Source: Desulfurispora thermophila DSM 16022 (GTDB lineage Bacteria > Bacillota > Desulfotomaculia > Desulfotomaculales > Desulfurisporaceae). From it: a stretch of DNA of 64,000 nucleotides. Below are positions 26,442-34,926 of this stretch, one piece after another. Position numbers and translations under genes: made by a program. The notes under the pieces were generated by a model that was given only the letters and a program-made list of their open reading frames with translations, did no database searches and was not told the origin of the DNA. The DNA is taken from the NCBI RefSeq assembly GCF_000376385.1, contig NZ_AQWN01000004.1, positions 228,925 through 292,924 of the forward strand, in the 5' to 3' direction. How positions within the stretch are numbered: position 1 is the stretch's first letter; the number at the start of each line of letters is the position of its first letter.

Positions 26442-28322
26442 ATGCCGATGAACTTTGAAACTGTAGAAGTAACCACTGATCTTTTGATCGTGGGCGGCGG
26501 CATGGCTGCTTGCGGCGCGGCTGTGGAAGCTGCATACTGGGCCAAGAAGTACAACCTGAAGGTCACCCTGGTGGACAAGGCTTCTCTGGTTCGTTCCGGT
26601 GCTGTGGGCATGGGCCTTTCCGCCATCAACCAGTATATCGGCCTGGCCAAGGGCAAGAACACTGTGGAAGACTACATCCGCTATGTCAGAAACGACCTGA
26701 TGGGCGTTGCCCGTGACGACCTCGTGGCCAACATTGCCCGCCACGTGGACAGTACTGTGCACTTGTTTGAAAAATGGGGTCTGCCCATTTGGAAAGATGA
26801 AAACGGCGAGTATGTGAACGAAGGCCGCTGGCAGATCATGATCCACGGCGAATCCTACAAAGTGATCGTGGCCGAAGCTGCCAAGAACGCTCTGGGTATG
26901 GACAACATCTATGAGCGCGTGTTTGTGATCGAGCCGCTGCTGGATGGCGACCGCATTGCCGGTGCTGTTGGCTTCAGCGTGCGCGAGAACAAGTTCTATG
27001 TGTTCAAGGCCAAAGCCGTGCTGGCCGCCATGGGCGGTTGCGTAGGCGTATTCAAGCCGCGCTCCACTGGTGAAGGTCTGGGCCGTTCCTGGTATCCGCC
27101 GTTCAGCACCGGTTCCTCCGCTTACTTCACCATCCGTGCCGGTGCCGAAATGACCTGTCAGGAAGTGCGTTTCATCCCGGTCCGTTTCAAGGATGCCTAT
27201 GGCCCGGTAGGTGCCTGGTTCCTGCTCTTCAAGTCCCGTGCCACCAACGCTTTCGGCGAAGAGTACATGGTTACCCGCCGCGACGAGTTGGCCAACTGGG
27301 GCAAATACGGTGCTGTGAAGCCCATCCCGGCCAACCTGCGTAACTACCTGGGCATGCTGGATGTCTTTGAAGGCAAAGGCCCGCTGTTCATGAGAACCGA
27401 AGAGGCCATCGCCAACCTGGCCAAGAAATACGAAGATGACGAGAAGGCCTTCAAGAAGAAAATGAAGGAACTGGAAGCCGAAGCTTGGGAAGACTTCCTC
27501 GACATGACCATTTCCCAGGCTCTACTGTGGGCTGCCACCAACGTTGAGCCCGAGAAGAAGCCTTCCGAAATCGCCGCCGCCGAGCCCTACTTCATCGGTT
27601 CGCACTCCGGTGCTTCCGGCGCCTGGGTGTCCGGTCCGGAAGATCTGGCTCCCGCCGAGTACTTCTGGGGCTATGCCAACATGACCACTGTCAAGGGCCT
27701 GTTTGCCGCCGGCGACGCTTCCGGTGCTTCCAGCCACAAGTTCTCCTCCGGTTCACACGCTGAAGGCAGGATTGCCGCCAAGGCTGCCATCAAGTTCATC
27801 CTGGAAAACAACACCCAGCCCAATGTGGACATGGCCAAGGTGGAAGAGCTCAAGGCTCGTACCTACAAGCCGCTGGAGATCTTCGAACAGCACAAAGACT
27901 TCACCACCGATCCCGAAGTCAACCCGAACTACATCCTGCCGCGGATGTACATGTTCCGCCTGCAGAAGATCATGGACGAGTACATGGGTGGCGTGTCCGC
28001 TAACTTCACCACCAACCAGGCCATGATCGACCGGGCCAAGGAACTGCTGGGCTACCTGAAGGAAGACTCCGAAAAACTGGCTGCCCGCAACCTGCACGAA
28101 CTGATGAGAGTGTGGGAAAACATCCACCGTACCTGGCAGGCCGAAGCTCACATCCTGGCCGTGGACTTCCGCAAGGAAACCCGTTGGCCCGGCTACTACT
28201 TCCGTTCCGACTATCCGAAACTGGACGAAGAGAACTGGCTCTGCTTCGTCAACATGAAGTGGGATCCCAATACCGGCGAATGGTCGGTATTCAAGAAGCC
28301 CGTCATCACTCTGATCGACTAA
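26442..28322 (+). CDS. aprA: Adenylylsulfate reductase, alpha subunit
   Basis: 626 residues; ATG 26442 follows AGAGGAGG. The FAD subunit reduces APS to AMP and sulfite. The N-terminal dinucleotide motif LLIVGGGMAACGAAVEAA, the DKASLVRSGAVGMGLSAIN FAD-contact region, RPRSTGEGLGRSWYPP-type substrate loop (here KPRSTGEGLGRSWYPP) and AAGDASGASSHKFSSGSHAEG near residue 425 are all as in dissimilatory AprA, not thiosulfate-oxidiser outliers. With aprB it forms the heterodimer. Two hairpins, one a true terminator, follow. Confidence 0.98.
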   Translation: MPMNFETVEVTTDLLIVGGGMAACGAAVEAAYWAKKYNLKVTLVDKASLVRSGAVGMGLSAINQYIGLAKGKNTVEDYIRYVRNDLMGVARDDLVANIARHVDSTVHLFEKWGLPIWKDENGEYVNEGRWQIMIHGESYKVIVAEAAKNALGMDNIYERVFVIEPLLDGDRIAGAVGFSVRENKFYVFKAKAVLAAMGGCVGVFKPRSTGEGLGRSWYPPFSTGSSAYFTIRAGAEMTCQEVRFIPVRFKDAYGPVGAWFLLFKSRATNAFGEEYMVTRRDELANWGKYGAVKPIPANLRNYLGMLDVFEGKGPLFMRTEEAIANLAKKYEDDEKAFKKKMKELEAEAWEDFLDMTISQALLWAATNVEPEKKPSEIAAAEPYFIGSHSGASGAWVSGPEDLAPAEYFWGYANMTTVKGLFAAGDASGASSHKFSSGSHAEGRIAAKAAIKFILENNTQPNVDMAKVEELKARTYKPLEIFEQHKDFTTDPEVNPNYILPRMYMFRLQKIMDEYMGGVSANFTTNQAMIDRAKELLGYLKEDSEKLAARNLHELMRVWENIHRTWQAEAHILAVDFRKETRWPGYYFRSDYPKLDEENWLCFVNMKWDPNTGEWSVFKKPVITLID

Positions 28323-28364
28323 TTAGCTGACAATATACGATTAAAGCAGCAGGAACTGGTAGTA

Positions 28365-28401
28365 AAAGCGGTGCCGTAGCCCGCTGCTGCGGCACTGCTT
28401 T
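28365..28401 (+). other. Stem-loop after aprA
   Basis: AAAGCGGTGCCG (28365-28376) pairs with CGGCACTGCTTT (28390-28401; one G-T pair). No T-run follows; it precedes the true terminator by 50 bases. Confidence 0.6.
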
Positions 28402-28452
28402 GCACCCACCACCTGCTCGTAGCATTCTCAGTAGCATTGACGATCAATAATT

Positions 28453-28501
28453 CCAGGCGTCCTGCAACAACAGTGCGCCTGGCGTTTTTTTCCAGGCAGT
28501 A
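28453..28501 (+). terminator. Terminator between aprBA and qmoA
   Basis: CCAGGCG (28453-28459) / CGCCTGG (28486-28492), then CGTTTTTTT. It separates apr from qmo transcription at least partly. Confidence 0.85.
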
Positions 28502-28551
28502 AATTATCAATTGCAGGAAGCTATGCCATTTTGATATAAGGAGATATAGAT

Positions 28552-29808
28552 ATGGGAAATTCTAGCATTTTAGTCGTCGGCGGGGGCATCAGCGGCCTGA
28601 CCGCGGCTGTGGAAGCGGCCGAAGTGGGCTATGATGTTTTCCTCGTGGAGAAAAACCCCTATCTGGGCGGCAAAGTGGCGCAAATCAACCAGTATTTCCC
28701 CAAGCTCTGTCCTCCCAATTGTGGCCTGGAGATCAATTTTAAGCGTATTAGAAGCAACCCCCGTATTAAATTCTTTACCCTGGCCGAAGTGGAAAGCATT
28801 ACCGGTCAGGAGGGGGATTTTACCGTTACGGTTAAGTTAAGCCCGCGCTATATCAATGAAAAATGTACGGGTTGCGGCAAGTGCGTGGAGGTCTGCCCGG
28901 CGGAAAGAAGCAACACCTTCAACTATGGCCTGGACAAGACCAAAGCCGTGTATCTGCCGCACGAATTTGCCTTCCCCTTCAAGTACGTCATTGATGGTCA
29001 GGCCTGCCAGGGTGCATCCTGCGGCAAATGTGTTGAAGTATGCCCGGTCAAGGCTGTGGAACTGGATATGCAGCCCAAAACCATGACCCTGCAGGTGGGT
29101 TCCATAGTCTGGGCAACCGGCTGGCAGCCCTATGATGCCAGCAAGCTGGCCTATTACGGTTTTGGCCGCTATCCCAATGTGATCACCAACGTCATGCTGG
29201 AGCGCCTGGCGGCAGTTAACGGCCCCACCAGGGGAAAAATTGTGCGTCCGTCCGATGGTAAGGAAATTACCAGCATTGCCTTTGTCCAGTGTGCCGGGTC
29301 ACGGGATGAAAACCACCTCAAGTGCTGCTCCACCGTCTGCTGCATGGCCACCTTGAAACAGGCCCTGTATGTGCGCGAGCAGTACCCGGATGCAAAAATT
29401 ACTATTTACTACATTGACATTCGCTCCCGCGGCAAACACGAAGATTTCTACACCAAAGTCAAGGAAACCGCCAATGTGAACTTTATCAAGGGCAAAGCCG
29501 GTGAAATTGTGGAGGATCCGGCTACCGGTAACCTGGTGGTCATTGCAGAAGACCAGCTGGCGCAGCAACTGACCAAAGAAAGCTATGATCTGGTCGTGTT
29601 GGCCACAGGCATGCAGCCGGCTACAGCGGCAGGGCAGATCCCGGCCGAGGCCGGCTATGATGAAGACGGTTTTGTGGCGAGTGCATTGCCGGGTATTTAT
29701 GCCGCCGGCTGTGTGAGCGGCCCGATGGATGTGGCGGCCTGCGTGCAGGATGCTACCGCGGCGGCGTTGAAGGCGATTCAATCGGTGAGGGGGCAGAAAA
29801 ATGGCTAA
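28552..29808 (+). CDS. qmoA: QmoA, HdrA-like flavoprotein of the quinone-interacting oxidoreductase complex
   Basis: 418 residues from ATG 28552 behind AAGGAGAT. It is an HdrA-type flavoprotein: VVGGGISGLTAAVEAAEVG at the start, a Cys pair region LCPPNCGLEINFKR, two ferredoxin clusters (CTGCGKCVEVCP; then CQGASCGKCVEVCP), AFVQCAGSRDENHLKCCSTVCC and a second dinucleotide-binding half. With QmoB it is held to deliver electrons to AprBA. qmoB starts inside its last eight bases, which implies translational coupling. Confidence 0.96.
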   Translation: MGNSSILVVGGGISGLTAAVEAAEVGYDVFLVEKNPYLGGKVAQINQYFPKLCPPNCGLEINFKRIRSNPRIKFFTLAEVESITGQEGDFTVTVKLSPRYINEKCTGCGKCVEVCPAERSNTFNYGLDKTKAVYLPHEFAFPFKYVIDGQACQGASCGKCVEVCPVKAVELDMQPKTMTLQVGSIVWATGWQPYDASKLAYYGFGRYPNVITNVMLERLAAVNGPTRGKIVRPSDGKEITSIAFVQCAGSRDENHLKCCSTVCCMATLKQALYVREQYPDAKITIYYIDIRSRGKHEDFYTKVKETANVNFIKGKAGEIVEDPATGNLVVIAEDQLAQQLTKESYDLVVLATGMQPATAAGQIPAEAGYDEDGFVASALPGIYAAGCVSGPMDVAACVQDATAAALKAIQSVRGQKNG

Positions 29809-31975
29809 GAAAGTTGGCGTATATATTTGTAAAGGCTGCGGTATTGGCGAGGCTCTGGATGTGGACGCCCTGGCCAAAGTTGCCTCCAAGGAATACAAAG
29901 CACCGGTTGTCAAGACCTGCGATGTGCTCTGCGCACCGGAGGGCATTGAATTAATCAAACAGGATCTTGCCGGGGAAGGCGTTAACCTGGTGGTTATTGC
30001 CGGTTGCTCGGCGCGGGTCAACTATGACCATTTTGACTTCGGTCCGGAAATTCTGGTGGAGCGGGTCAACCTGCGCGAGCAGGTCGTCTGGACCCAGCCG
30101 CCCGATGATGAAGATACCCAGATGATGGCCGAAGACTACATGCGCATGACTTTGGCCAAGACCAAGAACCTGGAGTTGCCCGAGCCCTTTATTGGCGAAA
30201 ACCTGAGCAAAGCCATTTTGGTGGTGGGCGGCGGTCTGGCCGGCATGACAGCGGCGCTGGAAGCGGCCAATGCCGGGCACCAGGTAATCCTGGTGGAAAA
30301 AGAAAGCGCTCTGGGCGGCTGGTTGAACAAGGTTTACAAGATCGCACCGCTGGCCGCTCCTTTTACCGAACTGCAGGATCCCGATGTGGAGGCCAGAGTG
30401 CAGGCCATTAATGATAACCCGCGGATTAAGGTGTATACCGGTGCCACCATTGCTTCCACTGCAGGCGCCCCCGGTATGTTTGACGTGACCATCAACACGG
30501 CCGGCGGTGAGGTAACCGAGCGCGTGGGTGCCATTGTTCTGGCCACCGGGGCCAGGCCCTATGATCCGGAAAAACTGGGTCACCTGGGTTACGGCCAGTT
30601 TGCCGACGTGATTACCCAGGCCCAGCTGGAAGAACTGGTCAAAGCGGAAGGAAAAGTGGTGCGCCCCTCCAGCAAGGAAGAGGCTGTAAAGGTCGCTTTC
30701 ATCCAGTGCGCCGGTTCGCGTGACCCCGAGCACCTGCCTTACTGCTCGGCCGCCTGCTGCGTGGAGTCCATCAAACAGGCCCTGTATGTGAAGGAACAAA
30801 ACCCCGAGGCCGCGGTCTATGTTTTCTATAAAGATATCCGTTCCTCCGGCCAGTACGAGCACTTCTACAAGCAGGCCCAGATGCAGGGCGTGGTGTTTGT
30901 CAAGGCCGATGTGGAATCCATTGAAGAGGGCGAAGGCGGCAAGCTGGCGGTAAACGCCCAGGATCTGATGATGGGTGCGCCCACCTTGCTGGATGAGGTG
31001 GATGTGGTGGTGCTGGCCAACGGTATGGTGCCCTCCACACTGGTGGACGAAAACCTGCCGCCCGAGGAGCAAACCCGCATTCTAAACCTGAAATACCGGC
31101 AGGGACCGGAGTTGCCCACACTGAAGTACGGCTTCCCGGATTCCCACTTCATCTGCTTCCCGTATGAAACACGCCGGACCGGTATCTATGCTGCGGGTAG
31201 TGTGCGCCGGCCCATGGACATGCTGCAGGCGGTGGAGGACGCTACCGGTGCCGCTTTGAAAGCTATTCAGTGCGTGGAAATGACAGCGCGCGGTATGGCG
31301 GTGCATCCGCGCTCGGGCGATCTCTCCTTCCCCGAATTCATGATGAGCCGCTGCACACAGTGCAAGCGCTGCACCGAAGAATGTCCGTTTGGTGCCATCA
31401 ACGAAGACGAAAAAGCCAACCCGCTACCCAACCCGACCCGTTGCCGTCGCTGCGGCACCTGCATGGGCGCCTGTCCGGAGCGGATTATCTCCTTCAAGAA
31501 CTACTCCGTGCCCATGATTGGCAATATGGTCAAGGCCATCGAGGTGCCGGAGGAGGACGAAGAGAAGCCGCGCGTGCTGATCTTTGCTTGCGAAAACGAT
31601 GCCATTCCGGCGCTGGATATGGCCGGTATCAACCGGCTCAACTACAGCAAGTGGGTGCGCATTATTCCGGTACGTTGCCTGGGCTCCCTCAACCTGGTTT
31701 GGGTCAACGACGCCATGTCCAAGGGTATTGATGGTGTGCTGCTGCTGGGTTGCAAGCACGGCGACGATTACCAGTGCCACTTCATGAAAGGCTCCGAACT
31801 GGCCGGCATCCGGCTCTCCAAGGTTTCCGAGACACTGGACCGCCTGGGTCTGGAGTCCGAGCGCGTGCAGATGGAAGAAGTCAGCATTATGGATTATGAC
31901 AAGATCCCGGGGATTATTGAGAGGTTCATTGAAAAGATTGAAGAGTTCGGTCCCAACCCGATGAAAGGGTTTTAA
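29801..31975 (+). CDS. qmoB: QmoB, HdrA-like flavoprotein with MvhD-like C-terminal domain
   Basis: 724 residues from ATG 29801. Domains in order: an HdrA-type N-terminal Cys domain (CKGCGIGEALD, CDVLCAPEG, VIAGCSARV), an FAD domain (VVGGGLAGMTAALEAANAG, FIQCAGSRDPEHLPYCSAACC), two [4Fe-4S] clusters (CTQCKRCTEECP and CRRCGTCMGACP), and a final MvhD/FrhD-like domain (FACEND, then GCKHGDDYQCHF) that in methanogens receives electrons from hydrogenase. This layout is typical of QmoB. A GC-rich hairpin (31992-32019) without T-run follows. Confidence 0.96.
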   Translation: MAKKVGVYICKGCGIGEALDVDALAKVASKEYKAPVVKTCDVLCAPEGIELIKQDLAGEGVNLVVIAGCSARVNYDHFDFGPEILVERVNLREQVVWTQPPDDEDTQMMAEDYMRMTLAKTKNLELPEPFIGENLSKAILVVGGGLAGMTAALEAANAGHQVILVEKESALGGWLNKVYKIAPLAAPFTELQDPDVEARVQAINDNPRIKVYTGATIASTAGAPGMFDVTINTAGGEVTERVGAIVLATGARPYDPEKLGHLGYGQFADVITQAQLEELVKAEGKVVRPSSKEEAVKVAFIQCAGSRDPEHLPYCSAACCVESIKQALYVKEQNPEAAVYVFYKDIRSSGQYEHFYKQAQMQGVVFVKADVESIEEGEGGKLAVNAQDLMMGAPTLLDEVDVVVLANGMVPSTLVDENLPPEEQTRILNLKYRQGPELPTLKYGFPDSHFICFPYETRRTGIYAAGSVRRPMDMLQAVEDATGAALKAIQCVEMTARGMAVHPRSGDLSFPEFMMSRCTQCKRCTEECPFGAINEDEKANPLPNPTRCRRCGTCMGACPERIISFKNYSVPMIGNMVKAIEVPEEDEEKPRVLIFACENDAIPALDMAGINRLNYSKWVRIIPVRCLGSLNLVWVNDAMSKGIDGVLLLGCKHGDDYQCHFMKGSELAGIRLSKVSETLDRLGLESERVQMEEVSIMDYDKIPGIIERFIEKIEEFGPNPMKGF

Positions 31976-31991
31976 CCATTAGACAGATAAA

Positions 31992-32019
31992 GCCGGGGCG
32001 CGGCAAGCGCGACCCCGGC
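31992..32019 (+). other. Stem-loop after qmoB
   Basis: GCCGGGG + CGCG / CGCG + (A) + CCCCGGC, an 11-bp stem with one bulge and GCAAG loop; no T-run. TATAAT-like boxes at 32071 and 32131 lie downstream but lack good -35 partners, so separate transcription of hdrCB is possible but unproven. Confidence 0.55.
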
Positions 32020-32201
32020 ATCAGAAAACGGCCGAATATTGCGCTACGGGGATAAATGCCTTGGGCTGATTATAATGGGGTAGAATTTGGCGGGGCGGCT
32101 TTGTAAAGGCCGTCTCGCGTTCTTTGCTCTTATAATGAACAGGTGTAGTTATCTTGCTTTTTCCCCGGACAAAAATTTTTCAGGCCAAAGGAGATTTTGA
32201 G

Positions 32202-32798
32202 ATGGCAGATAACAATGTTTCCTCTGCGCCCATTAAATATGATCACAATTTTGCTCAGGAATTTTTTAGTACCGAAAACGGCAGGCTGGCGCAAAAATGC
32301 ATGCAGTGTGGCATGTGTGCCGTTTCCTGCGCTACCAAAGACCTGATGGATCACTCGCCGCGCCGCTTGTTCAATTTGGTGCGCGCCGGCAAGAAGGATG
32401 AAGTCCTGGGATCCAACACCATGTGGATGTGCACGTCCTGCTGCACCTGCAAGGTGCGTTGCCCGCGCGGTATTCCCCTGGTGGACGTGATGCACGATTT
32501 GAAAAACATGGCCATTGCCCAGAATTACGTTTCCTACCCGCAGGCGGCTTTTTATCAGGCTTTCTGGCAGGAAGTTTTAAACCGGGGCCGGGCGTTCGAG
32601 GGTGGCGTGATGGCCCGCTATTATCTCAAGCGGGGCTGGGGCGAGATTAAAAAAGCCTTTGAGATGAAAGACCTGGGTATGAGCATGCTCAAGCACGGCC
32701 GCCTGCCCATGGTGCCGCCGCGCAAGATCAAGGGCCTGAAAGAACTGCAGCAAATCATTGAAAAAGCCCAGGCCCTGCAGCGGAAGGAGGCCAAATGA
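32202..32798 (+). CDS. hdrC: HdrC-like iron-sulfur protein linked to QmoAB
   Basis: 198 residues; ATG 32202 follows AAAGGAG, so the longer upstream frame is not used. It has two [4Fe-4S] motifs, CMQCGMCAVSC and CTSCCTCKVRCP, and a helical C-terminus with no membrane segment. In Gram-negative sulfate reducers QmoC is an HdrC-cytochrome b fusion; here that protein is replaced by soluble HdrC plus HdrB, as known for Gram-positive sulfate reducers. It overlaps hdrB by four bases. Confidence 0.94.
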   Translation: MADNNVSSAPIKYDHNFAQEFFSTENGRLAQKCMQCGMCAVSCATKDLMDHSPRRLFNLVRAGKKDEVLGSNTMWMCTSCCTCKVRCPRGIPLVDVMHDLKNMAIAQNYVSYPQAAFYQAFWQEVLNRGRAFEGGVMARYYLKRGWGEIKKAFEMKDLGMSMLKHGRLPMVPPRKIKGLKELQQIIEKAQALQRKEAK

Positions 32799-33679
32799 TG
32801 AAATACAGTCTGTATCCCGGCTGCTCCATGGAGGGAACCGCCGTACCCTATCTGAAATCTATCGAAGTTGTCGCTGAAGCCCTGGGTATGCACCTGGAAG
32901 AAATTCCGGATTGGAACTGCTGTGGGGCGACCATTGCCTCAGGCGTGGTGGGGGACTTCACCCAGCAGGTGGTAGCCGCGCGCAACCTGGCTCTGGCCGA
33001 GCCCAAAGGTTACGATGTGCTGGTGGGCTGCAGCTCCTGTTACTTCAGCCTGGCTCTCACCAACAGGCGCTTCCAGACCGACGATCACTTCCGGCAGATG
33101 GCCAACGAAGCACTGGCTGCCGGGGGGTTGCGTTACAACGGGACGCTGCGGGTGCGGCAGATCCTGGAAGTGATGATCAACGACATTGGTCTGGATAAAA
33201 TCGCGGCGCGGGTGAAAAGACCGCTGACCGGCCTGAAGGTGGCGGGTTATGTGGGTTGCCAGACAGTGCGGGCGGTACCCTGGGAATTTGATGACCCGGA
33301 AGACCCGGTGTTTATGGACAAACTGATTGAGGCACTGGGGGCCACGCCGGTGAAGTTCCCCATGAAAGCCAAGTGCTGCGGCAGTTCCCAGGCGCTGACC
33401 GCCACCGATATTGTACTGGCTGCCGGCAATGACATTTTGCAGTGCGCTCTGGACAACGGTGCCCAGATGCTGGTTACCCCCTGCCCGATGTGCCAGCTCA
33501 ACCTGGACGCATACCAGGGCATGGTCAATCAACAGTTTGGCAAGAATTTCAACTTGCCGGTGCTCTTCTTCACCCAGCTCATGGCCATAGCCTTTGACCT
33601 GCCGCCTGCCGCCTGGGCGCTGAAAAATATGATTGTTTCTCCTTACGAAGCTCTGGCACCCTTTGGTATAAATAGATAA
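32795..33679 (+). CDS. hdrB: HdrB-like CCG-domain protein linked to QmoAB
   Basis: 294 residues from ATG 32795, overlapping hdrC. It has both CCG domains: YPGCSMEG, NCCGATIASG and GCSSCY, then GYVGCQTVR, KCCGSSQ and TPCPMCQLNLD. In methanogens HdrB binds two non-cubane [4Fe-4S] clusters that cleave the heterodisulfide. Its partner here is uncertain: a disulfide carrier, a thiol-based electron donor, or simply electron transfer to QmoAB. It is the last gene of the block and is followed by a terminator. Confidence 0.94.
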   Translation: MMKYSLYPGCSMEGTAVPYLKSIEVVAEALGMHLEEIPDWNCCGATIASGVVGDFTQQVVAARNLALAEPKGYDVLVGCSSCYFSLALTNRRFQTDDHFRQMANEALAAGGLRYNGTLRVRQILEVMINDIGLDKIAARVKRPLTGLKVAGYVGCQTVRAVPWEFDDPEDPVFMDKLIEALGATPVKFPMKAKCCGSSQALTATDIVLAAGNDILQCALDNGAQMLVTPCPMCQLNLDAYQGMVNQQFGKNFNLPVLFFTQLMAIAFDLPPAAWALKNMIVSPYEALAPFGINR

Positions 33680-33731
33680 GCCGGGGTGAGAAAGTTTCCC
33701 GAGGCCACAATTTAAGTGAGTGTATTTGGGG

Positions 33732-33755
33732 CAGGCTGATTCAGCCTGTTTTTTT
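33732..33755 (+). terminator. Terminator of the qmoAB-hdrCB unit
   Basis: CAGGCTG (33732-33738) / CAGCCTG (33742-33748), then seven T. Confidence 0.9.
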
Positions 33756-33819
33756 ATTGCCGGGGGGGAATGGAGGCAAAAAATTTGGCAGCACGGACTG
33801 GGCCGGACTGCCAAAAAAA

Positions 33820-34173
33820 TTAATCCCTGTCAAATTCTTTAATCCCTTTTTTGATCTGTTCGGTAATCTGTTGCATCATATTGTGAAACGCTTCGTGTGC
33901 CACTGCTGCCTGCCGGGCGATGGGATTATTCAGCGCTTTTAATTCGGCTTGCTCCAGAGCCTTTTTATCCTCCTCAGTCATAATGTAGCCCGCCAGCTGC
34001 ATTTTCTGATACTTTTGCCGCAGAATTTGTGCTTCTTCCATCAGCTTTCTGGCCTCTTCATCATGCAGCAGAGCCTTTTCACACTGTTTTTTCATTTTGA
34101 ACTCTTCGGTGGACGCAATGATCTTGCCCAGTTCCTTGCAGAGATTAAGCGCGTCTTCAATTGTTGCCAACAA
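33820..34173 (-). CDS. YlbF/YmcA family protein
   Basis: About 117 residues. The start is uncertain: TTG 34173 (or TTG 34170) follows AGGGGGTG, whereas longer frames have no ribosome site. The protein is helical and carries the family pattern in LRQKYQKMQLAGYIMTEEDK with a charged end. Similar in kind to the protein at 19188 but too different to be a recent copy. It lies downstream of the CBS gene across a terminator and converges on hdrB. The function is unknown. Confidence 0.8.
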   Translation of the reverse strand: MLATIEDALNLCKELGKIIASTEEFKMKKQCEKALLHDEEARKLMEEAQILRQKYQKMQLAGYIMTEEDKKALEQAELKALNNPIARQAAVAHEAFHNMMQQITEQIKKGIKEFDRD

Positions 34174-34234
34174 TTTCACCCCCTGAGTGATATTTTCTCC
34201 GCCCACAGGCAAAATCCTGCATTGGGGCGGGCAA

Positions 34235-34260
34235 TAAAAAAGGCGGCTTAAAAACCGCCG
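34235..34260 (-). terminator. Terminator of the CBS gene
   Basis: On the minus strand, GGCGG-TTTTTAAG-CCGCC followed by TTTTTTATT (plus-strand positions 34259 to 34235). Confidence 0.8.
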
Positions 34261-34294
34261 CTGATAGAGATTGTTTTACGCAGAGAAAGATTTT

Positions 34295-34900
34295 TTATCT
34301 GTTGTGGGCAGTCTTGGGTGCACTTATGCTGCTCTGCCTGGCCATAAAGAAGCGTTCCATTTCATACACTTTCGATTCGTCGGTGAGAATGATGTTTGTG
34401 ATTTCTTGAAAGATTTCAATGCTGCGGATCATGCCAATTACCCGCTCATCTTCCACAACGGGCAGGGTGTTGGTTTGGTACTTGCCCATGCCATAGACCG
34501 CCTTGATCAGCGGGTCATCGGCGTTTACGCAAAAAGCCACCGGGTGCATAATTTCTCTCACCTTGCGTTCGGCCGCATCCAGGCAGCGCTCGGTGAACAG
34601 TCCATCCCAGAACACCGGAATAGCCCAGGAGGAGTCTACCGTCCACCCCCGGTAGTTGCCCCCTTTCAAATACTGAGGCTCGATGGCGCGCAACAGATCC
34701 TCCAGGCCAACCAGTCCAACCAGCAGGTTGTTTTCGTACACCAGCACCGCCCTGGGTGGCCCTTCACTGCCAGTTGGCTGAAAAGACCGCTTCAATGCGG
34801 CCGCCACCTCTTTAAATGTGGCGTCAGCTGTCACGGCAGGGTATTGTTCTACATCGACCATCAGATCCCTGACTTTGCGTTCGGTGAACATGTTTTGCAT
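34295..34900 (-). CDS. CBS-domain protein
   Basis: 201 residues; ATG 34900 follows AAGGAGGG. A tandem CBS (Bateman) module: first repeat RKVRDLMVDVEQYPAVTADATFKEV to LVGLVGLEDLLRAI, second RKVREIMHPVAFCVNADDPLIKAV to VIGMIRSIEIFQEI. Such modules bind adenine nucleotides and act as energy sensors, alone or with a partner. An insert of about 30 residues separates the repeats. It lies 26 bases after a transposase-like gene, in the same direction. Confidence 0.88.
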   Translation of the reverse strand: MQNMFTERKVRDLMVDVEQYPAVTADATFKEVAAALKRSFQPTGSEGPPRAVLVYENNLLVGLVGLEDLLRAIEPQYLKGGNYRGWTVDSSWAIPVFWDGLFTERCLDAAERKVREIMHPVAFCVNADDPLIKAVYGMGKYQTNTLPVVEDERVIGMIRSIEIFQEITNIILTDESKVYEMERFFMARQSSISAPKTAHNR

Positions 34901-34926
34901 TGTTATCCCTCCTTATAACAGCGCTC

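Noticed and set aside
32154..32201. N-terminal extension of the HdrC-like protein
   Set aside because: AAAGGAG lies directly before ATG 32202 and the extension has no similarity to the family.
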